Positions 1 through 12,598 of a DNA stretch of 64,000 nucleotides are shown piece by piece. The translations under genes and the position numbers were made by a program. Positions within the stretch are counted from its first letter, which is position 1, and every line of letters begins with the position of its first letter. The DNA comes from Artocarpus heterophyllus (taxonomy: Eukaryota; Streptophyta; Magnoliopsida; Rosales; Moraceae): contig CM046351.1 of NCBI GenBank assembly GCA_025403435.1, forward strand, positions 22,041,276 to 22,105,275, written 5' to 3'. The notes under the pieces are model-generated. The model saw nothing but the letters and a program-made list of their open reading frames with translations. It was not told the DNA's origin and did no database searches.

Positions 1-620
1 GATAAAATGACCAAAATACCCTCAAATTGAAAAAAAAAGAGAACTTTATAAATTTTAAAAAAACTTTATTTTAAGGTCTTCGATTTTAAAAATATATAGA
101 ATACCTTAAAAATAGATGTTTTATGTATTTTTTGTTTTTGTTTTCTTTTTATTTTTTGACAATTTTAATTTTTTTTATCTTTTACTTAAGGATAATTTAG
201 TTATTTTAAATATCAAAATTAACTATTGACTGAAGTAATGTATAAATTTATATATTAAATCTAATCTAAAAGTATAAATTTAATAAAATCTAAAACCAAA
301 AAATATAGTATTTAAATAAACATAAAATACATGATGTAAAAAAGATGAATAACTCTTCTATTTATAAACCACAAACGACAATATAAGGAGGAATTTAGAT
401 TTTAACGATAATAAAATTTCGTTAAAATGCATCTTTGCCATAGGATCGATTAAGGGTTGTGAATGACAAATAAAATCTCGTTCTAAAATATTAAATGGTC
501 TAAAAATTTAAGGACATGGTTAGGTTAGTTGAACGACAACTCACTCCTACACGGCAAATGGTATGCCGTTTTACATATTAACAAGAAAAATATGCTAAAA
601 GATAAACTAGAGATTGCCAA
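1..620. other. A/T-rich intergenic DNA
   Basis: No coding or RNA gene can be supported here. The stretch is dominated by A/T runs, and no reading frame resembles a known family. Confidence 0.6.
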
Positions 621-639
621 GACATGTCGCAACACATTT

Positions 640-1560
640 TTTTTTTATTTTTAAATTTACTCCTTAAAACTATGTCATTTATGTCAAATTGTTCAATAAT
701 TTTTAAAATGAATTACTTAATTCTCTCAAATTTTATGTCGTTAGCGAGTATACTCTTCCATCCAACTCCATTAGTTTTTAAATTTTTTTGGTAAAATATT
801 TTTATATTTTCCCTTCAAACAATGTCACTTATAATATTTTACCCCTCTTCCTCCACCACTTACAAAATGTGTTACTATGTCTTTTTTTTTTTTGTTAGCA
901 TATAACCTCTTTTCATCTAATTTTATTCGGCTAATAAATTTATTTATTTATTTTCTAACTTTACAAGACCTCGATGTTAAAGCAATACATAGATCCGTAG
1001 CTTACATATAAATATTTTTTACAGCATGCCATTCAAATACAAAGAAAATTCAATAGGGGATTCTTTGCAAGAAATTAAAATAATGTGTTCTTTTTCTTAT
1101 AAAAAAATTCAAGAACTCTATTCGTTTAGAGAATTTTGTGGTTTTTTTTTTAAAGCACTTTTATGTTATTGGAATGGCCTATTACAAAAAATAATACTTT
1201 TTCCTTGAACTCTTTTTTCCTTAATCTATTTTTTCCCTTAAACTCTTTTCTATGTTTGGATTTTTTTTTTCAAAGTTAGACGTAAAAACAATGACTTGTA
1301 AAGCCAAACAAAATTGGACAGGAGGAGATTATTTGCTAACAAACAAAATTGGGGAATATAGTGACATATTCTTAAAGTCGGGGGTCAAAATAACATAAGT
1401 GACATAGCTTGAGGGAAGTATAAAAATATTGTATAAAAAATAGTCCAAAAACTAATAGAGTTGGATGAAAAAGAAAAACTTACTAATGAACAAAGTTTGA
1501 GGGGATTAAATGATTCCTTTTAAAAATTGGGGTAAATGTGAAAATAAACTTTTTTTTTTA
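640..1560. repeat. Large imperfect inverted repeat (foldback or MULE-MITE-like)
   Basis: The left arm (about 640-935) reads as the reverse complement of the right arm (about 1290-1560). Matching landmarks include CCATCCAACTCCATTAGTTT at about 760 against the complement of AAACTAATAGAGTTGGATGA at about 1450. Others are the blocks around AATGTCACTTAT and TTGTTAGCA. The arms look roughly 65-75 percent alike by eye and enclose about 350 bases of A/T-rich spacer. This fits a diverged foldback transposon. Exact ends and target duplication were not resolved. It lies just beyond the 3' end of the NF-YA gene. Confidence 0.6.
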
Positions 1561-1974
1561 TTAATTTGTGGAGTCAGGACAATAAATTTGGGCCCATGTT
1601 AATTGATTCAAGTAGTTGACTGTCCTGATAATGAATATCTTTACCCTTGAAAGAATTCAACAACAACTTGCACACAAAGAACAAAACGGAACAACAAAGC
1701 TTTCTAAAATTACTAAAAGAGAAGAAGCAGAACATAACATAACATAGCATAACAAACATAGTTCTAGGGCACATAATTATTCTTTCATACATCCGAGTTC
1801 ACAAACACAAATAGAGTTGGCATATTACACAAGTCCAAACACCCAGATACATCACTAAGCTTAAGTCTACAACACCAATCACACCATTGTTTATGTCACA
1901 ATCATTTTTCAGCCTCAATCACTAACATCCACATTGTTCTCAAAGTCACACCCAAACCCACAAACTCCAACTCA

Positions 1975-1980
1975 TTTATT
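1975..1980 (-). terminator. Candidate poly(A) signal of the NF-YA gene
   Basis: The minus strand reads AATAAA here, about 290 nt beyond the NF-YA stop codon and beyond the miR169 site, a sensible place for 3' end formation. Plant poly(A) signals are loose, so this is only a candidate. Confidence 0.4.
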
Positions 1981-2042
1981 CAAATCCACACATACTAGTA
2001 GTTCCTAAACTAATTTTTGCTGGCTGCTCAAGGACAGCCAAC

Positions 2043-2063
2043 TGAGCCAAGAATGAGTTGCCA
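2043..2063 (-). promoter_or_regulatory. miR169 target site in the NF-YA 3' UTR
   Basis: The plus strand reads TGAGCCAAGAATGAGTTGCC, almost the sequence of miR169 itself, so the minus-strand transcript carries the complement. Against the miR169d-type sequence as I remember it, position 10 would be a G:U pair, with mismatches only near position 15 and at the 3' end. The site sits about 210 nt after the NF-YA stop, where many plant NF-YA mRNAs carry their miR169 site. It supports the gene call and implies post-transcriptional repression of this gene, as in drought and nutrient responses. Confidence 0.85.
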
Positions 2064-2270
2064 TTGAAGTGCAAACCAAATGGTTTTCGGGGGGAACAAT
2101 CCTCACACCATGAAAAACCCTTTATGAAGTAACCAATACCAGAGCTATCTGCAAAAATTAGATTTTTCTTATACCATTTGTTTGCTTGAGCAAGGAACGG
2201 GGTGTACTCTAGCCAATGCCACCCACATGGCAATTGGCATAGCACCAAACCCCCATTTTGTCCCTTGCTG

Positions 2271-5200
2271 TCAAACTTTTATGTTGCAGCAGCCGTGATC
2301 GGATGCCGCAATCCATTTGGTGGGCATGACATCGATCATGCCCGCGAAGGGGTGCAGAGATGCCGGTCCAAGATGATGGCTCATCTGGAAGTGATCAAGA
2401 TTTCCCCTTGTGTACATGCTTGTCACCTCTGATCCCGAGATGTTTGAGCCACTGCTGTTGTTGGCTTCCTTTGATGAGTTCAGAGTTCCGCTTTCTGACT
2501 CCAGAATTTCTAAGCTTGGAGAGCGGGAGGTATGCAAGGGTTGTTGCCTGCTGCCAAGTTTCTTGGCCTCGGGACTTCCCTCTTTGTTGTTGTTCAGATT
2601 TTTTGTGTTCAGGAACCGGCCACCACATCCTCTTGGCCTGCGCATCGCGTGGAGATGGCGGGATTCATGCCTATATGGCTGCAAAATTTTAAAGGATGGA
2701 TTGGTGTGAGAAAACTAGGAAGCTCGTACTTTTCTTTTAAGGAAGTAAACGTTGGCCTCAAAGAAAATGATCTCCTTCAAAGCTGGCAAAAATTCGCCAA
2801 GTTAGTAGAATGTGGAAAATCAAGATGTGGTCAGATTAGAATTCTCATAATAGCCAGGTAAATCTAAAGAATCAATTCCAAAAGGTCTTTTGTTCTCATT
2901 CAAGCCATTGACTAGTTTGTTTGTGTTAATTTACAAGTTCTCCCAAAAACTTTAGTTGTTAGGAGTTGGGCAAATAGTATCCTTTCCTAACACTTGCCCT
3001 TCATGTGTGGGCCTAGATCGAACAAAGTACTAAACATGGGTCAATCAAATAAGGGAGAATATGCAAATGCCTAACATGGGCTTATCAAAGCAGACAACAG
3101 GCCCACACCTGACAAAACGAAAGTACAATTGTAGGGATTTGAATGAAGGGCCACCTACTGTAATACTATGTTAGTTTATCACTTCGTCCAACATCTTAAA
3201 GGGTGTTATATTCTAACATTTTGGCAAAGATTTTTAGTTTTTCTCAAGGTTAGTCCTAACAACAAGCTTCAACATTTAAACAACTTTGAGCGAATAGTTT
3301 TATATCTACCACATTCTCTGTTTCAACTTAAAATTTAAAAGTGCTATCTAACATATCATACCTTGCGGGGTTTCCGCAGCTTATTCAGCAGCATTGCGGC
3401 CTTCGCACGGGACTGGCGGCGCCTGATGATTCCGTGGTACTGCTTAGCATTGACATAGATTGGTCCATCATCTGCAGTCAAATTCAGTGGCAGCATAATG
3501 CGTCCCTGGTGCATTTACAATGTTGTTAATGATGTGAATCAGTGTCATAAGAGGAAATGTAAGTAACGGTCAACCAATTTCCAAAACAGTGCTAAAGGTA
3601 CATTGTTGTTTGACAGTTCCTAATGGAAATTTCCTCTTCAAATTTTCACTATTGAATCTTCTTTCTTCCATGTTCCACGATTTATTCTAAAATCCTATGC
3701 TCATCTTTGCGTCATTTTCAAGTCCATAGGATTAACACAGTGGACCTCCATTTCTTGGGTTAAGATAAGAGCTTTGACACAGACATCCTAAAAACTAATC
3801 CAAGTAAGGCCTGAACTAGGATTTCCTAGATCAAGTAAAGGCAATATGCTTCCATGGATTTTCTAAGCTTCAAAATTAATAAGATAGAAGGAGATTGAAG
3901 ACGAACCGGAATTTGTTGTCCATAAGAGATGAATCCACAGTATTGGTCCATATATGGATATTTTGCACAAACCTACAGTTTCAGTTCAGGAACAGGAGCA
4001 AATATAACCAATCAGTAAAGTAAAAAACATCAGAAGAAAAAAGTAAAAGAACTGGGGTAGTCAGAAAATCGGACCATCGGCTGACTGAATTCCAGCTCGA
4101 AACGAGCATGATACTCCGGTAGAGAAATCGTTGCCTGAGATTTTTGGCCATCTCCTGAAAATTTAGAGTCACCTGAACAAGAATTAAGTCATCTGATTAA
4201 ACACATTTGTTTCCACTACACCAAAATCTTGGTGAACTGCTTTTCTTAGGATCATAATCAAATCAAGTTGGTAGCCAAGAACGGTATTAAAGAAAATGTG
4301 GTGGAGCAACCTTTGGGAAGCAAATAACATTGACCAACAGTATGTTCAGAGGATGATATTTCACTTATTACTAAGATTTGGTTCTTTGATCTATTAACAA
4401 AAGGGCTGACGAGGAGAGAATAATTGTAGCAACATTCTGGTATACTAAAAAATACAGAAAATTTACTTCAACTTACGAGGAACTCCATGACCTCAAAGTA
4501 TAAAAAGTAAAAGAAATTGAATTCCCACATCGAATTAATATAAAGTAAACATAAACTTAAAACATTAGGTTAAATTTTCTAAGATAGAAGTTTAAATCTT
4601 TAGAATGTTTAATTTCTATTAGAGGATGCTACAAGTAAATGAATGACCAGGTGTGACATTGGGAAAGAATAACGGTATTGCTCGACAGTTAGCTGAGACA
4701 CATTATCGATAATTTTTCTCGGTGTGAATTTAAAAATGAAAACGCTTTATCCCTGTATTTTCATTCATTTTCAATCAATAAAATCAGTGATCGATCTATT
4801 TTCTGCTATATTACCTAGTTGTTTTTGTGGAATTATGCTCGGACTTATCAGATGCATAATGACTTGAAAATTTTTGCAATATCAGAGATTATGTTCCTTT
4901 CATAGCTTAAAAAATTTAGTAACAACCACTAGTGACAATCAAATCTGAAGATCTATTATCTATGATATAGGGGTGCTCACGACTAATTTTGCAATTTATT
5001 GAAATATATAGAAAATTTTGCTTTCTTTGTTTGATGAGGAAGACAAATTATTTTAATTATCTTGGTAATTTACAAAATTTTTAAAATTACTAACTCATAA
5101 ATAATAAGAAGAGAACAATATCCACCCACAAAAAAAAAAAAAGAAAAAAAGAGAAATTTAAATATATCTCTCCTCAAACCAATTTTGTTATTTCACTTGC

Positions 5201-5615
5201 TACTTTCATCCACATGATAATCTCTAATTCTATTTCATTTTGTTGTCTATTTTTCTAAATGCTATCTCCCATAGGAGAGTTACAGAAAAAACTATGTACA
5301 TAAAATCAAGGATGAGAATTGAGAAGATTTACCAGGAAAGATGGTAAATTGAGTTGTGTTCCTGTTGTCTGGTCCTCCAAAATCAATGCCTCTTGCTGCT
5401 TGTTTGGTGGCCATGAATTGGTCGGTCCCGCCGGTGGCGGCGGGTTGTTCCATGGTCAAAGGCTTCAGTTGTTGGCCACAAGAGTCTCCATAAAGTGACT
5501 GAGATCCAAAGGCACTGCCCCACCAATGCCCAGTTGGTATTGAGGAGGACAACTGCCCTATGGTGTTTGGGATAAGTCCTTCATGTTCTTTGAAGAATAT
5601 TGTTTGCATAGCCAT
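2271..5615 (-). CDS. NF-YA: NF-YA (HAP2) CCAAT-binding transcription factor subunit, 5 coding exons
   Basis: Encodes the sequence-specific subunit of the nuclear NF-Y trimer, which joins an NF-YB/NF-YC dimer and binds CCAAT boxes. Exons read on the minus strand: 5615-5333, 4172-4075, 3972-3907, 3505-3362 and 2678-2271. All junctions keep phase and have GT donors and AG acceptors, giving about 332 residues. The start MAMQT fits the family. Exon 4 holds the NF-YB/YC-contact helix ([20 protein letters not shown]). Exon 5 opens with the DNA-binding part ([13 protein letters not shown], then GGRFLNTK). The C-terminus (MPTKW, CCNIKV) is also typical. The exon 2 donor (ATG then GTCCGA) is weak but is the only choice that keeps the conserved residues. 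The DNA-binding motif has GCGG where many members have GSGG or GTGG. The gene looks intact. The subtype within the NF-YA family cannot be fixed by eye. Confidence 0.93.
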
Positions 5616-5637
5616 ACTTTGAAGAATATTGTTTGCA
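5588..5637 (-). repeat. 21-bp direct repeat spanning the NF-YA start codon
   Basis: The plus-strand block CTTTGAAGAATATTGTTTGCA occurs at 5588-5608, inside the first codons, and again at 5617-5637, in the leader, a 29-bp period. The start codon lies in the spacer. The leader therefore copies the first coding bases, apparently by a small tandem duplication. Confidence 0.9.
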
Positions 5638-6755
5638 ATATATTAGGTTTAGATTATTAATTGTTTAGTCCAAGCCTGCAAAAGCGAAAAAAAAAAACCA
5701 ACCAGGATCAACTATCTTTAACAGCACTCATTTCAAGAAGGAAAACAATATATATAAAAGAAAGACCATATTAAACAAGGACTAATTATGCCAAAAAGAA
5801 GGGGAAAAAAGTGAACTTTTTCATGCACTAAATTTTAGCCAAAATTGCAGAGTGCTTGTCTGATCAGTAGCAGATTCATACACAAGTGTAATTGATCAAA
5901 ATACGTTTAATTGGTGAAAAAAAATCATCAAAATAATATAGATGGAAAAATTTCCATTTGAATAAAAAAATGATTTGAAGGTTAAGATCACAGTATTTTA
6001 TTGGAATTTTGTTAGGAAAAAGAAAATAGATGAAGAACAAAGCCAAGGAAGATTGAACAAATTAAGAAGACACATAAAATTAAATCTATATATTAATTCT
6101 TATTAATACAAAAACTAAATTTGTTATTAAACTCCAGAAACTCCAATCATCATTTGTTCCAACTCTGATCACAACTGACATTAAACTTTTCCATTTCAAA
6201 TTATATCAACTGTTAAAGGCAAAAAAATTTCCTTGCTTCAATTGAGACATACATAGAAATATGCAATAGAAAATAATTTCTCAGCATTGAAAAGCAAAGG
6301 GAAATTTTAATCAGCTAATTAAAAGCAAAAAAAAAAAAAAAATCACACCAAGAAACTTTATATATAATCAAAACCCAGAAAAGCACTGTGAAGAAGCTGA
6401 TCAAAGAAGGGGAGAAAAAAAAAAAAGAAAACAGAGGAAGAGATGAAAAGAAAGGAAGAAGAAGAAGAAGAAAGTGAAGGAGGGAATAGTGAAAAAAGTA
6501 TATAATTCTGACAAGACTTTCCAACTATATTGGAGGAAAGAATTATGGAATATAGTCTTCATAACTCACACATCCGAGAATTACTAGAAACATAGAAGTT
6601 GCAGCAGAGACACAGTTGTTTCGTGTCCAACGACGTACCAACACAGCACTGAAAAACAGAGAGAGAGAGAGAGGGAGAGACCCGGATGACAAAATAAGCA
6701 CAACTGTAATGGAACTAGACGTCGCTGCCCAATAACCTTTGCCTTTCATGCAATT
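5616..6755 (-). other. NF-YA 5' leader with probable leader intron
   Basis: On the minus strand a pyrimidine tract followed by TTTTGCAG ends at 5676, a good acceptor 60 nt before the start codon, so the leader is probably spliced. The matching donor is not certain. The region 6310-6680 is CT-rich on the transcribed strand, including (GA)n on the plus strand at 6659-6680 and AAG repeats near 6460, as plant 5' UTRs often are. A candidate donor lies near 6378. Long leader introns are common in plant NF-YA genes. Confidence 0.5.
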
Positions 6756-6780
6756 CCCTCTTTGTATTATGTACCATATC

Positions 6781-6789
6781 CTTTATATA
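6781..6789 (-). promoter_or_regulatory. Candidate TATA box of the NF-YA gene
   Basis: The minus strand reads TATATAAAG directly upstream of the CT-rich leader. It adjoins a TA/TG microsatellite (6782-6840), so a fortuitous match is possible. A start site near 6755 would fit. Confidence 0.4.
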
Positions 6790-7356
6790 TATGTGTGTGT
6801 GTGTATATATATATATATTTATATAATATATATATGTATATCAGAATGTGCTCTTTTGAGTCTCTCTTGGCCTCGCTTTGTTTTTTTCCCTCTTAACAAT
6901 TTTATTTTATTTTAATTTTTTTTTTGGTTCTAAGAAAACTAATAAAGTTTTGGAAATTATCTTTTATTTTCCATTTAGAAATATATTTTCTGAAGGGCAC
7001 AACTGGGAGGTATTGGAATGTCAAAGTGGCAGGAAACTTGGCCTTTTCTTCTTTCTTCTTCCTCTTTTTTCCCCCCAAGAGCCTGCCATCTAATATATGA
7101 ATTTTAAATTACTTGTTGTTTTACGAAGGGCAAGTGGGTTCCAGATAAGTTGAAGAAAAAAAATGCAGATAAGGTTAAATATATGCGTAGGAGATGCGAA
7201 GATTGCATGGTTTTTGCCTTTGGTTCTCTAAACTGATCTCCATTGGCATGTGCATGGTCAGAAAGGAGTGCCATAATTTTTTAAATCCACTTTTCCTATT
7301 TAGCTTTGCGCACTTATGGTTAAAAAATAACCTTGTTTCTCTATAATATATATGTG

Positions 7357-7391
<35 letters not shown>

Positions 7392-8053
7392 ATATAGACA
7401 TTTGTAAAATTAGACTATATAAAAAGCTTTATTAGAAATATGATTTTTTAAAAATTTTAATTTGCAAAATGACTTAAAAATGTCCCTGTGTGATAATATG
7501 ATAGTTTAGTGCAAAAAGAAACGAAAATATTTTGCTAATCTCAATATTTTAAAATAGTTATTTTAACAAACTCTCCTATAGTAGTGTATGTATGTATTTG
7601 TTGCCCATATCAAATTGATTTTTTTTCTCTTAATCCATTTTTAAGTCAACTATAATATCTTGTCGTTTCTTTAGAAAGCTTCAATTAGAGCAGTAGTGTA
7701 AATGTGACATGTTTTGATTCTAAAAGAAAAACATTAGAAATACAAGGGGTAAAAACAAGTTTTGAATGTTCTTTATACACTTTCAAACAAAACTCACTTT
7801 AATGTCAATCTTGTATTTCCTTTTATGTAAAGATAACCACTGAGATTTGCCCTTTCCCTCAACTGAAGTGGGAAATATTGAGTTGGCTTATGCCCCAATA
7901 GATTTTGTAAGTAAATCTAATCAATCATTATTATATTCACTGGCTATTTTGCAAGTAACAGCTTAACAAAATTGCCAACTCAAAGCAGCAATAGTTAATG
8001 ATGATAGTCAAAATTGTCGTTGTTGCTAGTGATAAGGCAACATTAAGGGTAAC

Positions 8054-8085
<32 letters not shown>

Positions 8086-8580
8086 AAAACGTGTTATATA
8101 TATAATTCACATTTCACATGAGAATCGTTGGGGTGACATTTGTATTTCATGCACAAAAAGTTCTTCTTAATAATGGACTTTATTTATTTTTATTTATTTT
8201 TATATATATGGAACGAAAAGAGAGGACAACTGGTATTAAGAGAGTCTAGTTCATTGTAACTAAATTGGGGTCTGCTGAAACGCTCATCCTACATCAAGCT
8301 CCCAACTCAATATTATTATTGTTGTTGTTGTTGCTTCTGCAGTTGTTATAATGAAAGAAAAATTCAATAGTATTGAATAACAAGAAAAAAAAATTTCAAA
8401 ATGTCAAGTAAAATAAAAGAACAACCTTTTGAGGCAAAGAGAGAACATCAAATGAAAATCCTCTGAAGCTTGACCGCAAATGGGAACAAAATAAGCAGAA
8501 CCATGAGGAATAGCCATGACCACACCCTCCGAAATTAGACACCATGATAGGCTGCAATAAAAAAAACCTAGTTATAAATA

Positions 8581-8617
<37 letters not shown>

Positions 8618-8996
8618 GGACTATAATGTTGTATTTTTTATTTTTACGTATTATATTTGAAGGACAGTCCTTTAAAAACGACCGTAGAAAAATATGTAAA
8701 ATTTATAATATGTAGAAAAACCCTATTATATGAACATATAGTAAGTATCACTATCATTGTCAATTCATTTAACTCGTAACTACATTTCTTTTTCCTCCAT
8801 TATTAACCCTTATCTGCATGTAAAAGTTAACATTATGAAGTTTTGCAAAATAACCTAAAAACTATTTTCAAAGAAGCATACTTTTGACCCTTACATGAAG
8901 GGCAGTTGGGATTCTTCTATATTTTTTCTCTGTTAATAATTTAAATAGAGTACGTAAATAAAAAAATTAGGCAAATCCTAATCCCAGACCAAAAAA
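6790..8996. repeat. Intergenic DNA with TA, TG and CA microsatellites
   Basis: Pure or mixed dinucleotide runs occur at about 6790-6840, 7361-7388, 8049-8083 and 8585-8613. GTT repeats lie near 8320. No gene could be supported between them. This is also the upstream region of the NF-YA gene. Confidence 0.6.
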
Positions 8997-9352
8997 GGGC
9001 CTGTTTGACATAGCTTTTATTTGTGCTTTTAGTGAGTGAAAGAAAAAAAACTGTGGCTTTTCCCTAAGTGTTTAAAGGCTTTTTTTTTTTTTTAAAAAGG
9101 TCAAAATGGTTCTAAATTTTTTAACAGGTGATATAAATGTTGCAATAAAGTTTATAATATCTTGTGAAAACTCTGCTATATGTTTATGATCTATTTTAAA
9201 AGTGCTTTTTTAAAAAGTCATATTTTGTAGCTTTAACTGAAAATACTTTTGGAGAACCAAACCACTTTGGGCAGATCATTCAAACACTTCTCAAAATAAC
9301 TTTAGACTTCAGAAGTTAAAAGTAACTTTTAAGAACCCCTCCTAAATAGGGC
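8997..9352. mobile_element. Possible MITE-like element
   Basis: Begins GGGCCTGTTTGACATAG and ends with AAATAGGGC, whose complement resembles the start. The interior has CTTTTA-type and TTAAAAG-type blocks at both ends, as in plant hAT or Harbinger-like MITEs. The terminal match is only about 8 of 12 and no clear target duplication was found. Confidence 0.35.
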
Positions 9353-10012
9353 TTGAGTACATATATATATATGTCACTCTCTCATATACACATATATTGC
9401 AGGGTATGAAAACTTAATCAACAACTTAATAAATAAAATTGACCCTGTCATTTGTTTCTTGGTTTTGAGAAAATTAGACATTGTGCCATACTTTAAAAAA
9501 AATTTATTCATATCATGTTTTAAAAGTTGTGCCACAAGATTACTCTTGCATATTAATTTTTTAAAATAATTATTGTGAATTGTTTAAACTTTTTTTTGGT
9601 GAATGTTTAATTTTTTTTAATCAATTTAAAAAGACAAACCCGTACATTCTCTCAATTATCACTTCTACTTTCTTTTTTATCTATTAATTTTTTTTATTGG
9701 TACAATAAATTTCAAACATGTATATCATTTATAAAAAGCAAGTTTTAATAGATGGAATTTATGAAATCTTTTTTTTTTAATTTTATTTTTATTTTTGAAC
9801 TCGGAAACAAGGATTCAAACTCTACATCTTACAATAGAGTCAATATGAAACTACCTCAAATTATACCTACAATTACAATGGACACTTCATTTAGATTATA
9901 CTAAATACACAAGTAAATTGGCACTAATGTGAAATGCAATTTAAGTGATGTTTTTTAGTACTATTGTCTAATATCACTAACAATTATTTAGTAGACTAAA
10001 TTTTTCCACGTC
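9353..10012. other. A/T-rich spacer, nothing recognised
   Basis: No gene, terminal repeat or structured element could be supported. The stretch is long T and A runs. Confidence 0.5.
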
Positions 10013-10609
10013 TTAGGGGGTGTTTGGTATGCAGCAATCAGTAGGAATCATATTCTTGAAAAAGTGATAGTAGGCTATATGATTCCCAATAAACCAATAT
10101 TATCACGTTCAATTATACACAGGAATCTTCTATTAGATTCTTAAGAATAATATATTATTGTGCTTGGTTGTACATAACAATCTTGTATAATTGACAAAAA
10201 TAATTTGTAGTATTAACATTAAATATATCAATATAGTATGTTAGTACTAATATTAAATGATTAACAATATAAATATGAATAATAAAATTATATTATATAT
10301 AATTTCACATTAATGTTACTATGAATATTAATATTATACTATTAAATTATTACTATTCTTAATGTTATTATTATCATAATTATTAAATATTTATTATATT
10401 ATATTAATATAATATTTACATTTATATTTATATTATTTAAAAATTTGATTTATAATAATTATAGGATTATTATTTAATAATATATTAATATTAAAATGTT
10501 GTATATAATATATAATATATTGATATCAATAAAAATATAATTTTTTATAATATATTATTATTTAAATTAATATTAACATTAAATAAAAACATTGTTATAA
10601 AAATATTAT

Positions 10610-12578
10610 TGTGACACCCGTTATTCTCCTAACGGGTATTGAGGTAATTAAATTAATTTTTAATGTATAAAAAAAAAAATTGCTTCATTTAAATTTATTT
10701 TATAATATTTATTTTTTATCTATTTTTAAGTTTTCTAAAATTCTCCTATATTTATTTAGTATGATTACTAAAAAGCCTTAGAACTTTTAATAAATCTCAA
10801 AAATGTCATATTGGCATTATGTGTGTTAAAGTCTTTAGATGAGACATAAGGATATCTTTTCCAACTACTCTTGACCCTCATTTTCTTTATTTCCTCCGTG
10901 ACATGCTTCAACATGTCTCCTCTATAATTGTTTCTATCACTTCTCTTCAAAGACTTCATATTTTCTTCCTTTCTCTTCCACGGTTCCCACACTCTTCTTC
11001 TCATTTCTTTGCTGAAGCAAAATACTTAGAGAACTTCTTCAAGGCAGCCATAAAAATCAGCCACCATCACCTCCATTTGAGCAAGAATTTCAGTCATACC
11101 GAAGTAAAGGAACCTGTTTTGAAGCCATTTCAAGCTTCCAACTAACCATAATCCGAGGTTAGAATCTTATGAACAAATTTAGTCTTTCATTTATAAATTT
11201 TCTTTTATACTAAAGGATTATTCAAATTTGCGTTCTTAAACCTAAGTATATGTTTGTTGCTATTTTGGAGCATATGTATGAAGTCTAAGTGTATATGCCC
11301 TAGACAGAAAATTTATATTGTTAAACTTTATAATACCTCTATGGGCAGTGGTTATTTCTTGAAATTCTAAGATTAAATTAAAATAAATTTTATGAATGTA
11401 GTTGTATGTTGTGCTTTAGTTTTAATTGTCCTTATGCACGCCTTAGGATCAAGGGAGTATGGAGCTAACGTTAACTGATTCCAGGATTAAAAGATTGTTG
11501 ATAAGCTTGAAAGGTAGGGATTCTCTTACTCATCTTTTGTGAGGTTTTTATAGAATTAAAATTGATTGTTTTGCTGCAATATATATATATCTATGTTGAA
11601 CTGATATTATATGTGTATCACATATGAAACTATGACATGGACTCGTCTTGTATTGTACGGCGAGGAACATAATGAATTGACACATGTTATAAATTGAGAA
11701 GCATGGTTAGGAAAATTAACTCTATTAATAATGATTTAATATAGAGAAATTGTGAGACATGAAAAGGGCGACGGTTACGTCCTTGGGCATAAATACCCTA
11801 AAAGGTAAAATAGGGGGAAGGTGATGACGCTTCCTTGGGTTGAAAGTCCCAGAACACACTGTACAGGAATTGATTTGGTGAGGACTCGGGGCTTAATGTC
11901 CCCTCACCGGAACACCCTTGGAATGTTTATAGGGTGATCAAGTGCGCCCATTTGGGTTTCGATGAGTTGAGTGATACTCAATTTAACATGGATACCTAGG
12001 AACAATGATGATTGGTAATATTTGTATAAATGTGTAATTATGACACTTGGTAATGATTAACTACGGTATCCATAAGATGTGATCATAATAAACCTCATAA
12101 TCTGAAATATGATGTGACTTACTAACCATGCAGATTTTAATGTGGTAATGATAGAGGTGAGTAATGGCTTTCTCTACTGAGCATAGTGTTGCTCATTCCC
12201 TTATGTTTATATCTTTTCAGGACTCACTAAGTGTGAGGTGGCTACGAGAAATATAGTTGAGGAAGCGATGTAACTATATTACATTGGGACTGCTCAATTG
12301 TAAAGAATGTTCTTCATGATAATGTAAGCATCAATTGTTACTTTCTGTGACTGTAATTATAATGTGTTGAGGGTTAAAATGATGATGACAACAGTTTATA
12401 TTATTAAATTTAAGGTGCTACATTAAACTGTGGTTTATTTGTCGTTTATATTTTTATTTTTTTAGTTGAGAGTTTTCATTTAAGTCCCGGGCAAATTTTA
12501 TTTTTAAGGTTTTACTTTTATTATTTATTTTTATTTTATCTCATTAAAAACTGTTAACCCCCACATAGGGGCGTTACA
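10610..12578 (+). repeat. 5' LTR
   Basis: 1969 bp, TG...CA ends. The first bases form a perfect 8-bp hairpin (ACCCGTTA, six-base loop, TAACGGGT). The last bases form a C/G-rich hairpin (CCCC, ACATA, GGGG). The segment at about 11760-12150 is strongly conserved in the LTR at 24808-27615. Small open frames inside the LTR occur in both copies only because the LTRs are duplicates. Confidence 0.95.
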
Positions 12579-12585
12579 GAATTTT

Positions 12586-12598
12586 TGGTATCAGAGCC
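12586..12598 (+). promoter_or_regulatory. Primer binding site (initiator tRNA-Met type)
   Basis: TGGTATCAGAGCC lies 8 bp after the 5' LTR. It is the common plant retrotransposon primer site complementary to the 3' end of initiator tRNA-Met and fixes the element orientation as plus. Confidence 0.9.

Noticed and set aside
1976..2248. 90-codon minus-strand frame after the NF-YA stop
   Set aside because: It lies in the NF-YA 3' UTR and contains the miR169 site; no protein similarity.
6315..6749. Minus-strand frames rich in Phe, Leu and Ser
   Set aside because: Products of CT-rich leader DNA and the (GA)n microsatellite, upstream of the NF-YA leader acceptor.
10768..11145. Overlapping open frames of 78-80 codons, repeated identically at 16967-17344
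   Set aside because: They lie inside the two LTRs and are identical only because the LTRs are recent duplicates; no family likeness.
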